This document shows positions 17,077 through 26,265 of a stretch of DNA of 64,000 nucleotides, piece by piece. The notes beneath the pieces are model-generated. The model was not told the origin of the DNA, did not search any database, and saw nothing but the letters and a program-made list of their open reading frames with translations. The first letter of the stretch is position 1. Every line of letters begins with the position of its first letter. The stretch is from Ferruginibacter sp. (lineage in GTDB: Bacteria > Bacteroidota > Bacteroidia > Chitinophagales > Chitinophagaceae), in the NCBI GenBank assembly GCA_014379625.1, contig JACMLJ010000087.1, forward strand, positions 53,349 through 117,348, written 5' to 3'. A program made the position numbers and the translations under genes.

Positions 17077-18786
17077 ATGTACACAGCAAATATTCAGAAA
17101 ACTTCCCGTCATTTTCTCCCCGAAAATTTTATCGTAACGGACTGGCAGAGCCTTGAACCCTACTTCAAAGATTTACTCGAAAGAAATATCGACATAACGG
17201 ATAATTTGGAACAATGGCTGCTGGATCAAAGTGAAATAGAAGCTGTGGTAAGTGAGGATGCTTGCTGGCGGCAGATAAAAATGACCTGCGATACAGAAAA
17301 TAAGGCTTTGGAAGAAGCATTTAATTTTTATTGTACCGAATTGCAACCGAGGATTCAACCTTTTGCTGATGCATTAAATAAAAAATTAGTCAATCACCCA
17401 TTGGCTTTAGAATTGGATACCGTTAAATATTTTACTTACCTGCGCACCCTACGCAAAAACATTGAATTATTCAGGGAAGAAAATATTCCTTTGCAATCGG
17501 AATTAGCAGTGATGCAGCAACAGTTTGGGCTAATCTCCGGTAAAATGACTGTTGTAATTAATAATCAGGAGTATACATTACAACAGGCAGCAAAATTTTA
17601 TGAAAGTCACGATCGGAATTTAAGGGAGCAAGCCTATAGAAAAATACAGGGAAGAAGACTGCAGGATAAAGATGAACTCAACACACTATTCAATTGTTTA
17701 TTAGAAAAACGTAATGCCGAAGCATTAAATGCCAGTTTTTCCAATTACAGGGATTACCGGTTCAAAGAATTAGGAAGATTTGATTATTCGAAGGAAGATT
17801 GTTTTGCATTTCATGAAGCTGTGAAGCAGCATATATTGCCATTAGTAAACCTGGTTTACCGGAAGAAGAAAGATAAATTAGGTTTGGATACATTACGGCC
17901 ATGGGATGTTGAAGCAGTTCCGGAAAATTCACCATCGCTCCAACCCTTTACAACAAGTGAAGAACTGATCAGAAAATCGATTGAATGTTTTTCCATGCTT
18001 CGGCCTTTTTTTGGTGAATGCCTTATAAAAATGAATGCTTTAAAACACCTTGACCTGGAAAGCCGGAAGGGAAAAGCTCCGGGTGGGTACAATTGTCCCC
18101 TTGCAGAAAGTGGCGCTCCTTTTATTTTTATGAATGCGGCCGGACAGATGCAGGACCTGATTACAATGCTACATGAGGGTGGTCACGCCGTCCATTCTTT
18201 TTTAGCTCATCCATTGCAGTTAACCGGCTTCAAAGAATACCCCATGGAAATAGCTGAAGTAGCCAGCATGGCCATGGAGCTTTTTAGTATGGAATTTTGG
18301 CATGTATTTTTTACTGATGACGCTCAATTAAAAAAAGCGAGGGAGTACCAGTTGGAAAGGGTGATCACTATTTTTCCTTGGATAGCTATAATTGATAAAT
18401 TTCAGCATTGGTTATATGAAAATCCTGCACATTCCATTGAAGAAAGGACCGCTAAGTGGAACGATATCCTAAATGAATTTAGTGACGACGTAATTGATTA
18501 CAGCGGATTGGAAAATTACCGAAGCAATCTTTGGCAAAAACAATTGCATTTATTTGAAGTGCCATTTTATTATATCGAATATGGCATTGCCCAATTAGGC
18601 GCTATTGGCATGTGGAGGCAGTTTAAAGCAAATAAGGAGCTGGCGCTCGACAATTATTGTAGTGCACTTAGTTTTGGGGGCACCAAAACATTACCACAGC
18701 TTTTTGAAAATGCGGGTTTAAAATTTGATTTTTCTTCCGAACAGATAAAATCATTGATGGGGTTTGTAAAAGGAGAAATGGAATAA
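17077..18786 (+). CDS. M3 family oligoendopeptidase
   Basis: A 569-residue cytosolic zinc metallopeptidase of the M3 (PepF/thimet) family. The zinc motif HEGGH is at residues 366-370, followed by AVHSFLA, with the third ligand expected in MEIAEVASMAMELFS (about residues 391-405). The length matches bacterial PepF-like enzymes, and no signal peptide is present. It would cleave short peptides during peptide turnover. It stands alone with 212 bp upstream carrying a possible RNA switch. Confidence 0.95.
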   Translation: MYTANIQKTSRHFLPENFIVTDWQSLEPYFKDLLERNIDITDNLEQWLLDQSEIEAVVSEDACWRQIKMTCDTENKALEEAFNFYCTELQPRIQPFADALNKKLVNHPLALELDTVKYFTYLRTLRKNIELFREENIPLQSELAVMQQQFGLISGKMTVVINNQEYTLQQAAKFYESHDRNLREQAYRKIQGRRLQDKDELNTLFNCLLEKRNAEALNASFSNYRDYRFKELGRFDYSKEDCFAFHEAVKQHILPLVNLVYRKKKDKLGLDTLRPWDVEAVPENSPSLQPFTTSEELIRKSIECFSMLRPFFGECLIKMNALKHLDLESRKGKAPGGYNCPLAESGAPFIFMNAAGQMQDLITMLHEGGHAVHSFLAHPLQLTGFKEYPMEIAEVASMAMELFSMEFWHVFFTDDAQLKKAREYQLERVITIFPWIAIIDKFQHWLYENPAHSIEERTAKWNDILNEFSDDVIDYSGLENYRSNLWQKQLHLFEVPFYYIEYGIAQLGAIGMWRQFKANKELALDNYCSALSFGGTKTLPQLFENAGLKFDFSSEQIKSLMGFVKGEME

Positions 18787-19127
18787 CTTTTCGCTTTTAA
18801 TCTTTTTAAATTACCATTGAAAGTATTTGATGATGGTATTTGAAGTATTTTTTTAAAAATCGGATTAATTTAATGCGGCAATACCGGTTTTACATAATAG
18901 TTTTCCTACCAGGCGCAGAGCTCTTTGGTAGCATAAAAACTTTTGAATTTCCTGATTGTTTTTGTTTAAAATAGACAGCGTTTAGTGTTGCATAAACAGA
19001 TTATTTATAAATAGCCGCAGTTTGGCAATAAATTTAATAACAAAATAAAATCACCAATACACTTCTTTATGTTTGCTTGCAAAAAAACATTATTGTTAAA
19101 GGGGGGTTAGGCAAATTAAATTACATT
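18787..19127. other. Intergenic region upstream of prfA
   Basis: This A+T-rich 341-bp stretch contains a weak imperfect hairpin (ACCAT/ATGGT at about 18812-18837) after the peptidase gene and no supported ORF, RNA gene or repeat. The prfA promoter presumably lies here but I see no good TAnnTTTG match. Confidence 0.4.
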
Positions 19128-20192
19128 ATGTTAGATAAATTAGATGCAATTAAAGCAAGATTTGACAATTTAGGTGTGGCGCTCACCAATCCTGAAATCG
19201 TCAGTGACAACAAAAAATTTACTTCCATTAGTAAAGAATACCGAAGTTTAGAAAAAATCGTATATGCAAGAGATGCATATGTTAAACTGCTGGATGATAT
19301 TGAGTTTAACAAAGAAGTATTGAATGGGGATGATGCAGAAATGAGAGACTTGGCAAAACAGGAATTACCAGTTTTAGAGGAAAATAAAGAAGCATTAGAG
19401 AAAGAACTCCGCAATTTGCTGATTCCTAAGGATCCATATGATGAAAAGAATGCCATACTTGAGATAAGAGCAGGTACCGGGGGTGACGAAGCATCGCTGT
19501 TTGCAGGTGACCTGTTACGGATGTATTTAAAATATTGTGAGAAAAAGGGGTGGAAAACAGCATTATTGAGCGAAAGCGGTGGCACAGCAGGGGGTTATAA
19601 AGAAGTACAGGTAGAAGTAGTGGGTGATGATGTATATGGAACATTGAAATTTGAAAGTGGGGTACACCGTGTACAACGGGTACCAGATACAGAAGCCAGT
19701 GGCCGGGTTCATACCAGCGCCGCTACTGTTGCGGTGATGCCTGAAGCCGAAGAAGTGGATTTTGAACTGAAAGAAAGCGATGTAAAAATGGAGACTGCCC
19801 GAAGTGGAGGGGCAGGCGGCCAAAACGTTAACAAAGTAGAAACCAAAGTTTTCTTAACGCACAAACCAACCGGACTTGTTGTAATGTGCCAGACCGAAAG
19901 GAGCCAGTTAGGCAATAAAGAAAAAGCAATGGATATGTTACGAACTAAATTGTATGATGAAGAAGTGCGTAAAGCAGAGGAAGCCATAGCCCATAAACGT
20001 AAAAGTTTAGTAAGTACCGGTGACAGGAGTGCTAAAATAAGAACCTACAATTTTCCGCAGGGACGCGTTACGGATCACCGTATAGGTCTTACTGTTTATA
20101 ACCTGGACAATGTATTAAACGGGGATGTACAGGAATTTATTGAGGCACTGCAATTTGCCGAAAACGCAGAGAAAATGGCGACCCAGAATTAA
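19128..20192 (+). CDS. prfA: Peptide chain release factor 1
   Basis: A 354-residue RF1. The ATG at 19128 (MLDKLDAIKARF) is chosen over an in-frame TTG at 19077 because it matches the usual N-terminus. The GGQ peptidyl-tRNA hydrolysis motif is at residues 230-232 within SGGAGGQNVNKVET. The codon-recognition PxT tripeptide is PDT at 186-188, where E. coli has PAT; this still identifies RF1 rather than RF2, which has SPF. RF1 reads UAG and UAA stops in the ribosomal A site. No prmC gene is adjacent. Confidence 0.97.
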   Translation: MLDKLDAIKARFDNLGVALTNPEIVSDNKKFTSISKEYRSLEKIVYARDAYVKLLDDIEFNKEVLNGDDAEMRDLAKQELPVLEENKEALEKELRNLLIPKDPYDEKNAILEIRAGTGGDEASLFAGDLLRMYLKYCEKKGWKTALLSESGGTAGGYKEVQVEVVGDDVYGTLKFESGVHRVQRVPDTEASGRVHTSAATVAVMPEAEEVDFELKESDVKMETARSGGAGGQNVNKVETKVFLTHKPTGLVVMCQTERSQLGNKEKAMDMLRTKLYDEEVRKAEEAIAHKRKSLVSTGDRSAKIRTYNFPQGRVTDHRIGLTVYNLDNVLNGDVQEFIEALQFAENAEKMATQN

Positions 20193-20639
20193 TACGCCTT
20201 AATTTGAAAAATGAAGAATTGGCAGACATGACAAAATTATACTGAGGATTTTGAAGCTTTTTGGTAAGTGAAGGAGTAGAAGCAGAATGTACTACCCCAC
20301 TATGAGTAATTTAATCAACATTTAAAAACTCACGATGAAATTGCCAAAAGAAGTATTTAATATATAAGTTATATACTCTCTAATACTCATAGTAAATTTT
20401 GATGAGTATTATAAAAAATCTCTTCCACGGTAAGTAGAAATATGATGAAAGGCTTTATTACTGAAAGATTGAGGCAATTTCATAAAGACAAGCTTCAGGG
20501 GACATAATTGAATAAAATTTTGATTATGAATAACTTACAGCAAAATAATCAGGATTAACCCTATAAAAAATATGGGACAAAAATTGGTGGCAATAGCCTA
20601 AAACGCATAAAACAATGTCCTTAAGAAGCTATTTTAAAT

Positions 20640-20838
20640 AATTGTTAAAGCGACAAAAATTTTTAACTGTTTACTATTTTTTTTCAACTAATGAATTAAC
20701 TTTACCTTTAAATAAGGCAAAAGGGAATAACATAAATGAAGAGTTAGAAAAGAAAACACCAGGTTTGCCTATTAAAGATTTTTTAACAAGGGATTGAAAC
20801 TGTTGGCATCCCATTTGCGTATTATGTATTAGACAAAC
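20640..20838 (+). pseudogene. Decayed gene fragments after prfA
   Basis: Between prfA and tatC there is no intact ORF, but protein-like fragments appear in shifting plus-strand frames. One frame ends LEKKTPGLPIKDFLTRD before a TGA at about 20794, and a second frame then gives GIETVGIPFAYYVLDKRN before a stop. A strong terminator follows at 20887. The parsimonious reading is an inactivated gene; the family is not recognised and the left boundary is uncertain. Confidence 0.35.
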
Positions 20839-20886
20839 GAAATTAAAAATTCAAATTTTTCTCATAAGCAGTTAGTTTTGGTAAAC

Positions 20887-20918
20887 GGCCCCTGTTTCTA
20901 CAGGGGCCTTTCTTTTTT
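20887..20918 (+). terminator. Strong intrinsic terminator
   Basis: GGCCCCTGT (20887-20895) pairs perfectly with ACAGGGGCC (20900-20908) across a TTCT loop and is followed by TTTCTTTTTT. It is nearly 700 bp beyond the prfA stop, so it probably belonged to the decayed gene just before it, or ends an RNA transcribed from this gap. Confidence 0.88.
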
Positions 20919-21079
20919 ACCCTTTCAGCGTAGCTTTACTTTTTGTTAACAAAACAAATACCTTTTGTAATTACCGAAGTGGAGTAGTCTTTTACCCATA
21001 TAAATAATGCTGTATAAATATTCCATACCAGTATCTGTAAACGCGCGGGAAGCGCAAATAGACGAATAGAGTAATTTCG

Positions 21080-21374
21080 ATGTTAGGTGTTTTTTCTACC
21101 AGCTACTTTTTTGTTGACTACAAAAAGCCATCTCTTAAATACGATATGCTTTTTACTCGATGGAACCTGGCCTAATTATCCGACTTTATATGCCGATAAG
21201 CTAAATACCATTTATCCGGAATAAATTTTTATTGATATAGTTAATTCTGGGCTAAAACAAGAAGGATACTGGAAAACTCGCCATACCGAAAAATTGCGTG
21301 TATATCTAAAGACTATTTTAGCCCTTGCAAAATATAGTCATAAAAGAGTTTTACTTTTGAATTGTTTTAAATAG
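21080..21374 (+). pseudogene. Decayed small protein gene upstream of tatC
   Basis: From ATG 21080 the frame encodes MLGVFSTSYFFVDYKKPS and LKYDMLFTRWNLA up to 21172; one extra T at about 21173 shifts the frame, after which NYPTLYADKLNTIYPE is read, then an in-frame TAA at 21222-21224, then 50 further residues (IFIDIVNSGLKQEGYW, YLKTILALAKYSHKRVLLLN) to TAG at 21374. Joined, about 100 residues look like one cytosolic protein broken by one frameshift and one nonsense mutation. I do not recognise the family. Confidence 0.55.
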
Positions 21375-21417
21375 AAAAATAAATCTCTTTAGTTATAATT
21401 TATTTTAATTTATTGAT

Positions 21418-22308
21418 TTGGCTACAACAGCATCCGAAAGAAAATCTTTCTTTAAGAAAATAAGTGGTAAAAATAAAAATGAGGAAGAGTCGGAAATGAC
21501 CTTCTTTGACCACATAGAAGAATTGCGCTGGCATATCATGCGATCTATCATTGCCTGGTTGGTAGCAGCTATCACTATTTTTGTTTATATCGACTGGATA
21601 TATGACAATGTAATATTATCTCCTGCGAATGAAAATTTTGTTACTTACGGGGCCTTGTGCCAACTGGGACATTGGCTGCACATTGGTGATAGCTTTTGTA
21701 TGCCACCTGTTAAAATAGATTTCCAGGTAACCACAGTGAATGGCACTTTTACCTCAGCAATTACCATCGCAATGATTGGAGGAATAATTGCCGCATTTCC
21801 TTATATTTTTTGGGAATTATGGCTTTTTATAAAGCCGGCATTATCGCCTAAAGAAAGAAAATATGGGAGAGGAAGCATATTTTGGGTATCCCTGTGTTTC
21901 TTTACTGGCGCTGCTTTTGGTTATTATTTACTGGCCCCTTTTACTTTTAATTTTTTAGCAAGTTTTACCCTGGGTAAAACCGGTATGATTCAATACCGCC
22001 CCGCGGTTAATGATTACATTGATAGCCTTACCAATTTAATGCTTGGATGCGGTATTGCTTTTGAATTACCTGTAATATCCTATGTACTTGCCAAAATCGG
22101 GCTTATTACAGGAAGTACCATGAGAAAATATTTCAAATTTGCATTTGTGATTATCCTGGTCGTGGCAGCAATTATCACCCCATCCCCGGACTGGACAAGC
22201 CAGTTTTTGGTTGCTATCCCCCTTTTATTATTGTATTGGATAAGTATTCTTTTAACTACCCGCGTAGAAAAAAGAAAACTAAAAGAAGAAGAGAAAGAAT
22301 GGCACTAA
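21418..22308 (+). CDS. tatC: Sec-independent protein translocase TatC
   Basis: A 296-residue polytopic membrane protein with six expected helices. The N-terminal FFDHIEELRWHIMRSI is the TatC signature, and later segments (FWELWLFIKPALSPKERKYG, FELPVISYVLAKIGL, IITPSPDWTSQFLVAIPL) match the family. With TatA/B it recognises twin-arginine signal peptides and exports folded proteins. No upstream ATG exists in frame, so TTG 21418 is the probable start; ATG 21496 (MTFFDHIEELRWH) is the alternative and would drop a basic N-terminal extension. tatA is not in the window. Confidence 0.96.
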   Translation: MATTASERKSFFKKISGKNKNEEESEMTFFDHIEELRWHIMRSIIAWLVAAITIFVYIDWIYDNVILSPANENFVTYGALCQLGHWLHIGDSFCMPPVKIDFQVTTVNGTFTSAITIAMIGGIIAAFPYIFWELWLFIKPALSPKERKYGRGSIFWVSLCFFTGAAFGYYLLAPFTFNFLASFTLGKTGMIQYRPAVNDYIDSLTNLMLGCGIAFELPVISYVLAKIGLITGSTMRKYFKFAFVIILVVAAIITPSPDWTSQFLVAIPLLLLYWISILLTTRVEKRKLKEEEKEWH

Positions 22309-22410
22309 AGAAAATGATAAGTATTAATTGATAATGTATAACTTTTTATGTGTTGATTCTTATGTAAGATTTAATTTTACCAAGCCAATTATTTTTTACC
22401 CGTTAGCCAT

Positions 22411-22431
22411 TAATCAATTATCAACTATCAA
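22411..22431 (+). repeat. Three heptad repeats (NNNTCAA) abutting the rpiB start
   Basis: TAATCAA, TTATCAA and CTATCAA run head to tail and end two bases before the rpiB ATG at 22434. The same kind of heptad precedes coaX on its coding strand and forms a long array at 42514-42646. Similar looser copies flank rpiB at about 22310-22335 and 22886-22905. Confidence 0.6.
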
Positions 22432-22433
22432 CC

Positions 22434-22883
22434 ATGATATCCTTTAACTTACAATTGCCCATTGCCATTGGTTGCGATCACGCAGGATTTGATTGCAAAG
22501 AAGACCTGATTTCTTTATTGGAAGGAGAAGGGCTGGTGTTTAAAGACTTTGGTACCTACACAAAAGATTCTGTTGACTACCCCGACTTTGCACATCCTGT
22601 AGCAGATGCAGTAGAGAAAGGAGAGGCAGCATTCGGCATTTTACTATGCGGGAGCGCCAATGGAGTAGCTATCAGCGCCAACAAGCACCAGGGGATAAGA
22701 GCTGCTATCTGCTGGGGTGAAGAACTGGCAGAACTGGCACGCAAACATAACGATGCCAATATTATTTGTATCCCGGCTCGTTTTGTACGCGATGGTGATG
22801 CGGAAAAAATGCTTGATATTTTTATGAACACTGCTTTTGAAGGTGGCCGTCATAAAGAAAGGGTAGATAAAATTGCCTGCTAG
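22434..22883 (+). CDS. rpiB: Ribose-5-phosphate isomerase B
   Basis: A 149-residue RpiB/LacAB-family isomerase. GCDHAGFDCKEDL at the N-terminus and LLCGSANGVAISANKHQGIRAA with catalytic Cys72 are diagnostic, and NIICIPARFV completes the active-site region. It interconverts ribose-5-phosphate and ribulose-5-phosphate in the non-oxidative pentose phosphate pathway. It follows tatC by 125 bp on the same strand; heptad repeats abut its ATG. The N-terminal MISFNLQLP is slightly longer than usual, with no closer ATG. Confidence 0.95.
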   Translation: MISFNLQLPIAIGCDHAGFDCKEDLISLLEGEGLVFKDFGTYTKDSVDYPDFAHPVADAVEKGEAAFGILLCGSANGVAISANKHQGIRAAICWGEELAELARKHNDANIICIPARFVRDGDAEKMLDIFMNTAFEGGRHKERVDKIAC

Positions 22884-23028
22884 TGTGAAAAGTCAATTGA
22901 TAAATAATTACCCGCTATTACAGAACACTCGTTTCAGTTTTGGTTAGGGAAGATAAGCGACAAGTCCCTGCATATATTAGTTCTTAGTGACATAAAAATA
23001 ATGCATGGATTGAAATCAGCAAGCATCA

Positions 23029-23479
23029 ATGGAAGAGGAATTAAACAGTATTGCGGATTACCACAATGGTATACAACGTAAAGAATTGGAGGGATATGAA
23101 CTGGCTAGTAAGAAAAGCAAGAAATGCTTTGTACTGGACCGCAGGCCTTGTTTTTGCGGGTGAAATGATTGCCATGTTTAACGGAGGAGGTGAATTTAAT
23201 ATCTACATACTCATCATTTCCCTAATTGAAGCGGGTATTTTTGTCACCCTGGCATTCTGGACCAGGAAAAGACCATACACGGCAATCATTGCAGGGCCTA
23301 TAGCATTTATAGGTATCATACTTTTTTCGGCGATAGCAAATACGTTCACAGACGGTGGCGTTGGATTTTTAAAAGCAATATTCAGCGGTTTTATTGTTAA
23401 GGCGATTATATTAATAAATCTTATCAAAGCTTTGAGGGATGGAAAAACTTTGCAGAATGCGTTAGAGGAAAAAACTTAG
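23029..23479 (+). pseudogene. Four-helix membrane protein gene with a +1 frameshift
   Basis: From ATG 23066 an uninterrupted frame encodes 137 residues with four helices (about 23-41, 46-66, 73-95, 104-122). An upstream ATG at 23029 in another frame encodes MEEELNSIADYHNGIQ and RKELEGYELA; dropping one A at about 23107 joins it to VRKARNALYWTAGLVFAGE. The joined protein of about 149 residues has a much more natural acidic cytosolic N-terminus, so this is probably one gene with a single-base insertion, or a sequencing error. If not, the CDS is 23066-23479. Function is unknown. Confidence 0.6.
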
Positions 23480-23679
23480 ACTCAGTTTCATAAAAATCCT
23501 TAGCTTCAAAATATACACTGTTTTTCGGTCTCATTCCTGTCGGTTTGCCGGGAGGATGAGTTGATCGGCAGATATTGGTCATCAGGCCGCAATTTGGTTG
23601 CCCCGGCATCAAAAAAACTAAAAACCCATAGAGAAAATCTTTAGCGATAAAATATAAAACAATAAAATACTGCATCCTT

Positions 23680-24654
23680 TTACCAACCCAGCACCCATGC
23701 AAAAATCAGCGGACAAACTATTGTAGCATCACTTTCCACAATAAATTTGGGTGTTTTGATGTCCAGCTTGCCCCAGGTAATTTTTTCATTGGGTACCGCC
23801 CCCGAATAAGATCCGTACGAAGTGGTACTATCGCTTACCTGGCAGAAATAACTCCAGAAAGGAACATCATGCCATTCCAGATCCTGGTACATCATCGGCA
23901 CCACGCATATTGGAAAATCACCAGCAATACCACCTCCAATCTGGAAGAAACCTACTCCCTTGCCTTCTGAATTTTTCCTGTACCAATCAGCCAGCCAAAC
24001 CATGTATTCAATACCACTTTTCATAGTGCTTGCCTTCAATTGATTTTTGATTATATAAGAAGCAAAAATATTTCCCATCGTACTGTCTTCCCAGCCCGGA
24101 ACAATGATAGGTATGTTTTTTTGCGCGGCAGCCAGCATCCAGCTGTTTTTTGGATCAATTTCATAATACTGTTCAAGCACTCCACTCAACAACATTTTGT
24201 ACATGTATTCATGGGGAAAATAACGCTCGCCTTTATCATCAGCGTCCTTCCATATTTTATGAATATGTTGCTGTAATCTCCTGAAAGCTTCTTCTTCGGG
24301 AATGCAGGTATCCGTTACACGGTTGTAATGATTCTCCAGCAAGTCCCATTCATCCTGTGGACTTAAATCCCTGTAGTTAGGTACCCGTTTATAATGACTG
24401 TGTGCCACCAGGTTCATGATGTCTTCTTCAAGATTGGCGCCCGTGCAACTGATAATCGCAACTTTATCCTGGCGAATCATCTCTGCCAGGCTCAGTCCTA
24501 ACTCCGCTGTACTCATTGCTCCGGCAAGCGTTATCATCATTTTACCACCTTCGTTGAGGTGGGCAACATATCCCCTGGCTGCATCCATTAAAGCCGCTGC
24601 ATTAAAATGACGGTAATGGTGTTCTATAAAATCAGAAACGGGTGTTTTATTCAT
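23680..24654 (-). CDS. Deoxyhypusine synthase-like protein
   Basis: A 324-residue Rossmann-type protein of the deoxyhypusine synthase family: LNEGGKMMITLAGAMSTAELG, IISCTGANLEEDIMNLVAH (NAD-binding region), PGWEDSTMGNIFASY, and the C-terminal EKITWGKLD..PKFIVESDATIVCPL. Eukaryotic enzymes carry the catalytic lysine in GGGVVKHH; here the equivalent is GGGIAGDF, so the lysine is absent from that place. Bacteria have no eIF5A hypusination, so a polyamine reaction using spermidine or putrescine, such as homospermidine formation, is possible but not shown. It is monocistronic and divergent from the M28 peptidase gene. Confidence 0.9.
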   Translation of the reverse strand: MNKTPVSDFIEHHYRHFNAAALMDAARGYVAHLNEGGKMMITLAGAMSTAELGLSLAEMIRQDKVAIISCTGANLEEDIMNLVAHSHYKRVPNYRDLSPQDEWDLLENHYNRVTDTCIPEEEAFRRLQQHIHKIWKDADDKGERYFPHEYMYKMLLSGVLEQYYEIDPKNSWMLAAAQKNIPIIVPGWEDSTMGNIFASYIIKNQLKASTMKSGIEYMVWLADWYRKNSEGKGVGFFQIGGGIAGDFPICVVPMMYQDLEWHDVPFWSYFCQVSDSTTSYGSYSGAVPNEKITWGKLDIKTPKFIVESDATIVCPLIFAWVLGW

Positions 24655-24918
24655 AACTATTTATTTTTAATCCTAAAAATGTTTTTCGATCTTTTTACGG
24701 GTTGTAATCATCGCCCAAAAGTTAGCTGAAGGGTGCAAAAGTAATTTTTTTTATGCATCCACAACAGTAAATATATAAGCCTAAGCCTGGGGCGATACCA
24801 GTCTTTCTATTTAACCATACGGGTAATTCTTCATTAAATAAAATATAGCTTTGTACTAACAGTTTCTTCCTGAAACCCTGATTTTAAGGGCAGAGGGCCT
24901 AAATTCTAACCTTTTCAC

Positions 24919-26265
24919 ATGAAGCAAATATTTTTTATCTGCCTGTTGTTTTCTTTACAGCATTTATTTTCCCAAACCATCATCCGGCGGGATACTTTAA
25001 TAGAAAGCATGATAAATGAAGTATCGCCCGACTCATTGCAATCATATATTAAAACATTGGTGGGATTTGGCACACGCAATACTTTAAGTACGCAAACAGA
25101 GCTTAAACGCGGCATCGGAGCTGCCCGAAATTGGGTATTAAGCAGGTTTAATGAGATGGCAAAACAGTCTTCAGGCAGGTTAACGGCTATGATAGATACC
25201 ACTACCTTACAACCGGATGGTAAAAGAGTGGACAGGTTACTATTATTGGGGAATGTACTGGCAACGCTTAAAGGCACAGATCCTGCGGACAACCGCATTT
25301 TTATCATTAGCGGGCATTTGGACAATATGCGTACCAGTGTAATGGATCGAACTGGTGATGCACCCGGGGCAAATGATGATGGCAGCGGTGTGGCAGCCGT
25401 AATGGAATGTGCCAGGGTGATGAGTAAGCGAAGTTTTTCGGCCACAATAATTTTTGTTGCCGTGAGTGGTGAAGAACAGGGATTATTGGGCGCAACGTTT
25501 ATGAGTGAAAAAGCAAAAAAAGAAAACTGGAATATTGAGGCTGTCCTGAACAATGACATCATGGGGAGCAATAACAGTAATGAAACAAACATAATAGACA
25601 ACACAAAGATCCGTGTATTTAGTGAAGGGCTCCCTGCATTTGAAACAGAAAAAAATGCTGCATTGATAAGGAGTCTTGGTTTGGAAAATGACAGCAAATC
25701 AAGGCAACTGGCCCGATATGTAAAAGAGACAGGGGAACGGTACGTTGACAATCTGCAGGTAGTACTGATCTACCGGAATGACCGTTTTCTCCGTGGCGGC
25801 GATCATACGCCTTATGTTCAGCGCGGATTTGCGGCAGTGCGTATTACAGAGATGAACGAAAACTATACCCGTCAGCACCAGGATGTAAGGGTTGAAAATA
25901 ATATTCAGTATGGTGATCTGCCTGAATTCATAGATTTTGAATACCTGCGAAAAAACACCTGTATCAACCTGGCCAGCCTTGCAAGTCTGGCCAGCGCACC
26001 AGCTATGCCCGACTCAGTGAAGATGGATGTAAAGAAATTAACCAATTCAACTTATTTGTATTGGAAGAACCCTAAATTTGGTAAAACGAAAGGATATTAT
26101 ATTTTAATGAGAGAAACAAGCAGCGCTTTCTGGCAGAAAAAATTTTTTACAACAGCAACCGAAATGCGTTTACCCTATTCAAAAGATAATTATTTTTTTG
26201 CCGTACAATCTTTAAATGAAGCCGGTAATGAAAGCCTCGCTGTTGTACCGGCAGTGGGCCGGTAG
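24919..26265 (+). CDS. M28 family zinc aminopeptidase-like protein, secreted
   Basis: A 448-residue exported protein with a signal peptide (about residues 1-18, ending FSQ). The M28 metal-ligand set is visible in order: SGHLD (His), GANDDGSG (bridging Asp), SGEEQGLLG (Glu pair), NNDIMG (Asp) and GGDHTPYVQRG (His). The C-terminal 90 residues are beta-rich (YLYWKNPKFGKTKGYYILMR, YFFAVQSLNEAGNESL) and resemble a fibronectin-type III domain. It probably removes amino acids from peptides in the periplasm or outside the cell. Confidence 0.92.
   Translation: MKQIFFICLLFSLQHLFSQTIIRRDTLIESMINEVSPDSLQSYIKTLVGFGTRNTLSTQTELKRGIGAARNWVLSRFNEMAKQSSGRLTAMIDTTTLQPDGKRVDRLLLLGNVLATLKGTDPADNRIFIISGHLDNMRTSVMDRTGDAPGANDDGSGVAAVMECARVMSKRSFSATIIFVAVSGEEQGLLGATFMSEKAKKENWNIEAVLNNDIMGSNNSNETNIIDNTKIRVFSEGLPAFETEKNAALIRSLGLENDSKSRQLARYVKETGERYVDNLQVVLIYRNDRFLRGGDHTPYVQRGFAAVRITEMNENYTRQHQDVRVENNIQYGDLPEFIDFEYLRKNTCINLASLASLASAPAMPDSVKMDVKKLTNSTYLYWKNPKFGKTKGYYILMRETSSAFWQKKFFTTATEMRLPYSKDNYFFAVQSLNEAGNESLAVVPAVGR

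Noticed and set aside
19683..19691. PDT instead of PAT or PVT in release factor 1, as a hint of altered stop-codon reading.
   Set aside because: The middle position of PxT varies in RF1 proteins and all genes here use ordinary stops, including many TAG and TGA.
20786..20800. ACAAGGGATTGAAAC resembles the 3' end of some CRISPR repeats.
   Set aside because: It occurs once, there are no spacers or cas genes, and it falls in a decayed coding region.
20804..20819. TGGCATCCCATTTGCG fits the sigma-54 -24/-12 spacing, 70 bp before a strong terminator, suggesting a small RNA.
   Set aside because: The same bases read as VGIPFA in a plausible protein remnant, and no sigma-54 activator or related gene is nearby, so coincidence is more likely.
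24915..25751. A 278-codon open frame on the minus strand.
   Set aside because: It lies opposite the M28 peptidase gene, whose zinc ligands are all present; the translated product is low-complexity Ser/Leu-rich, typical of an antisense shadow.
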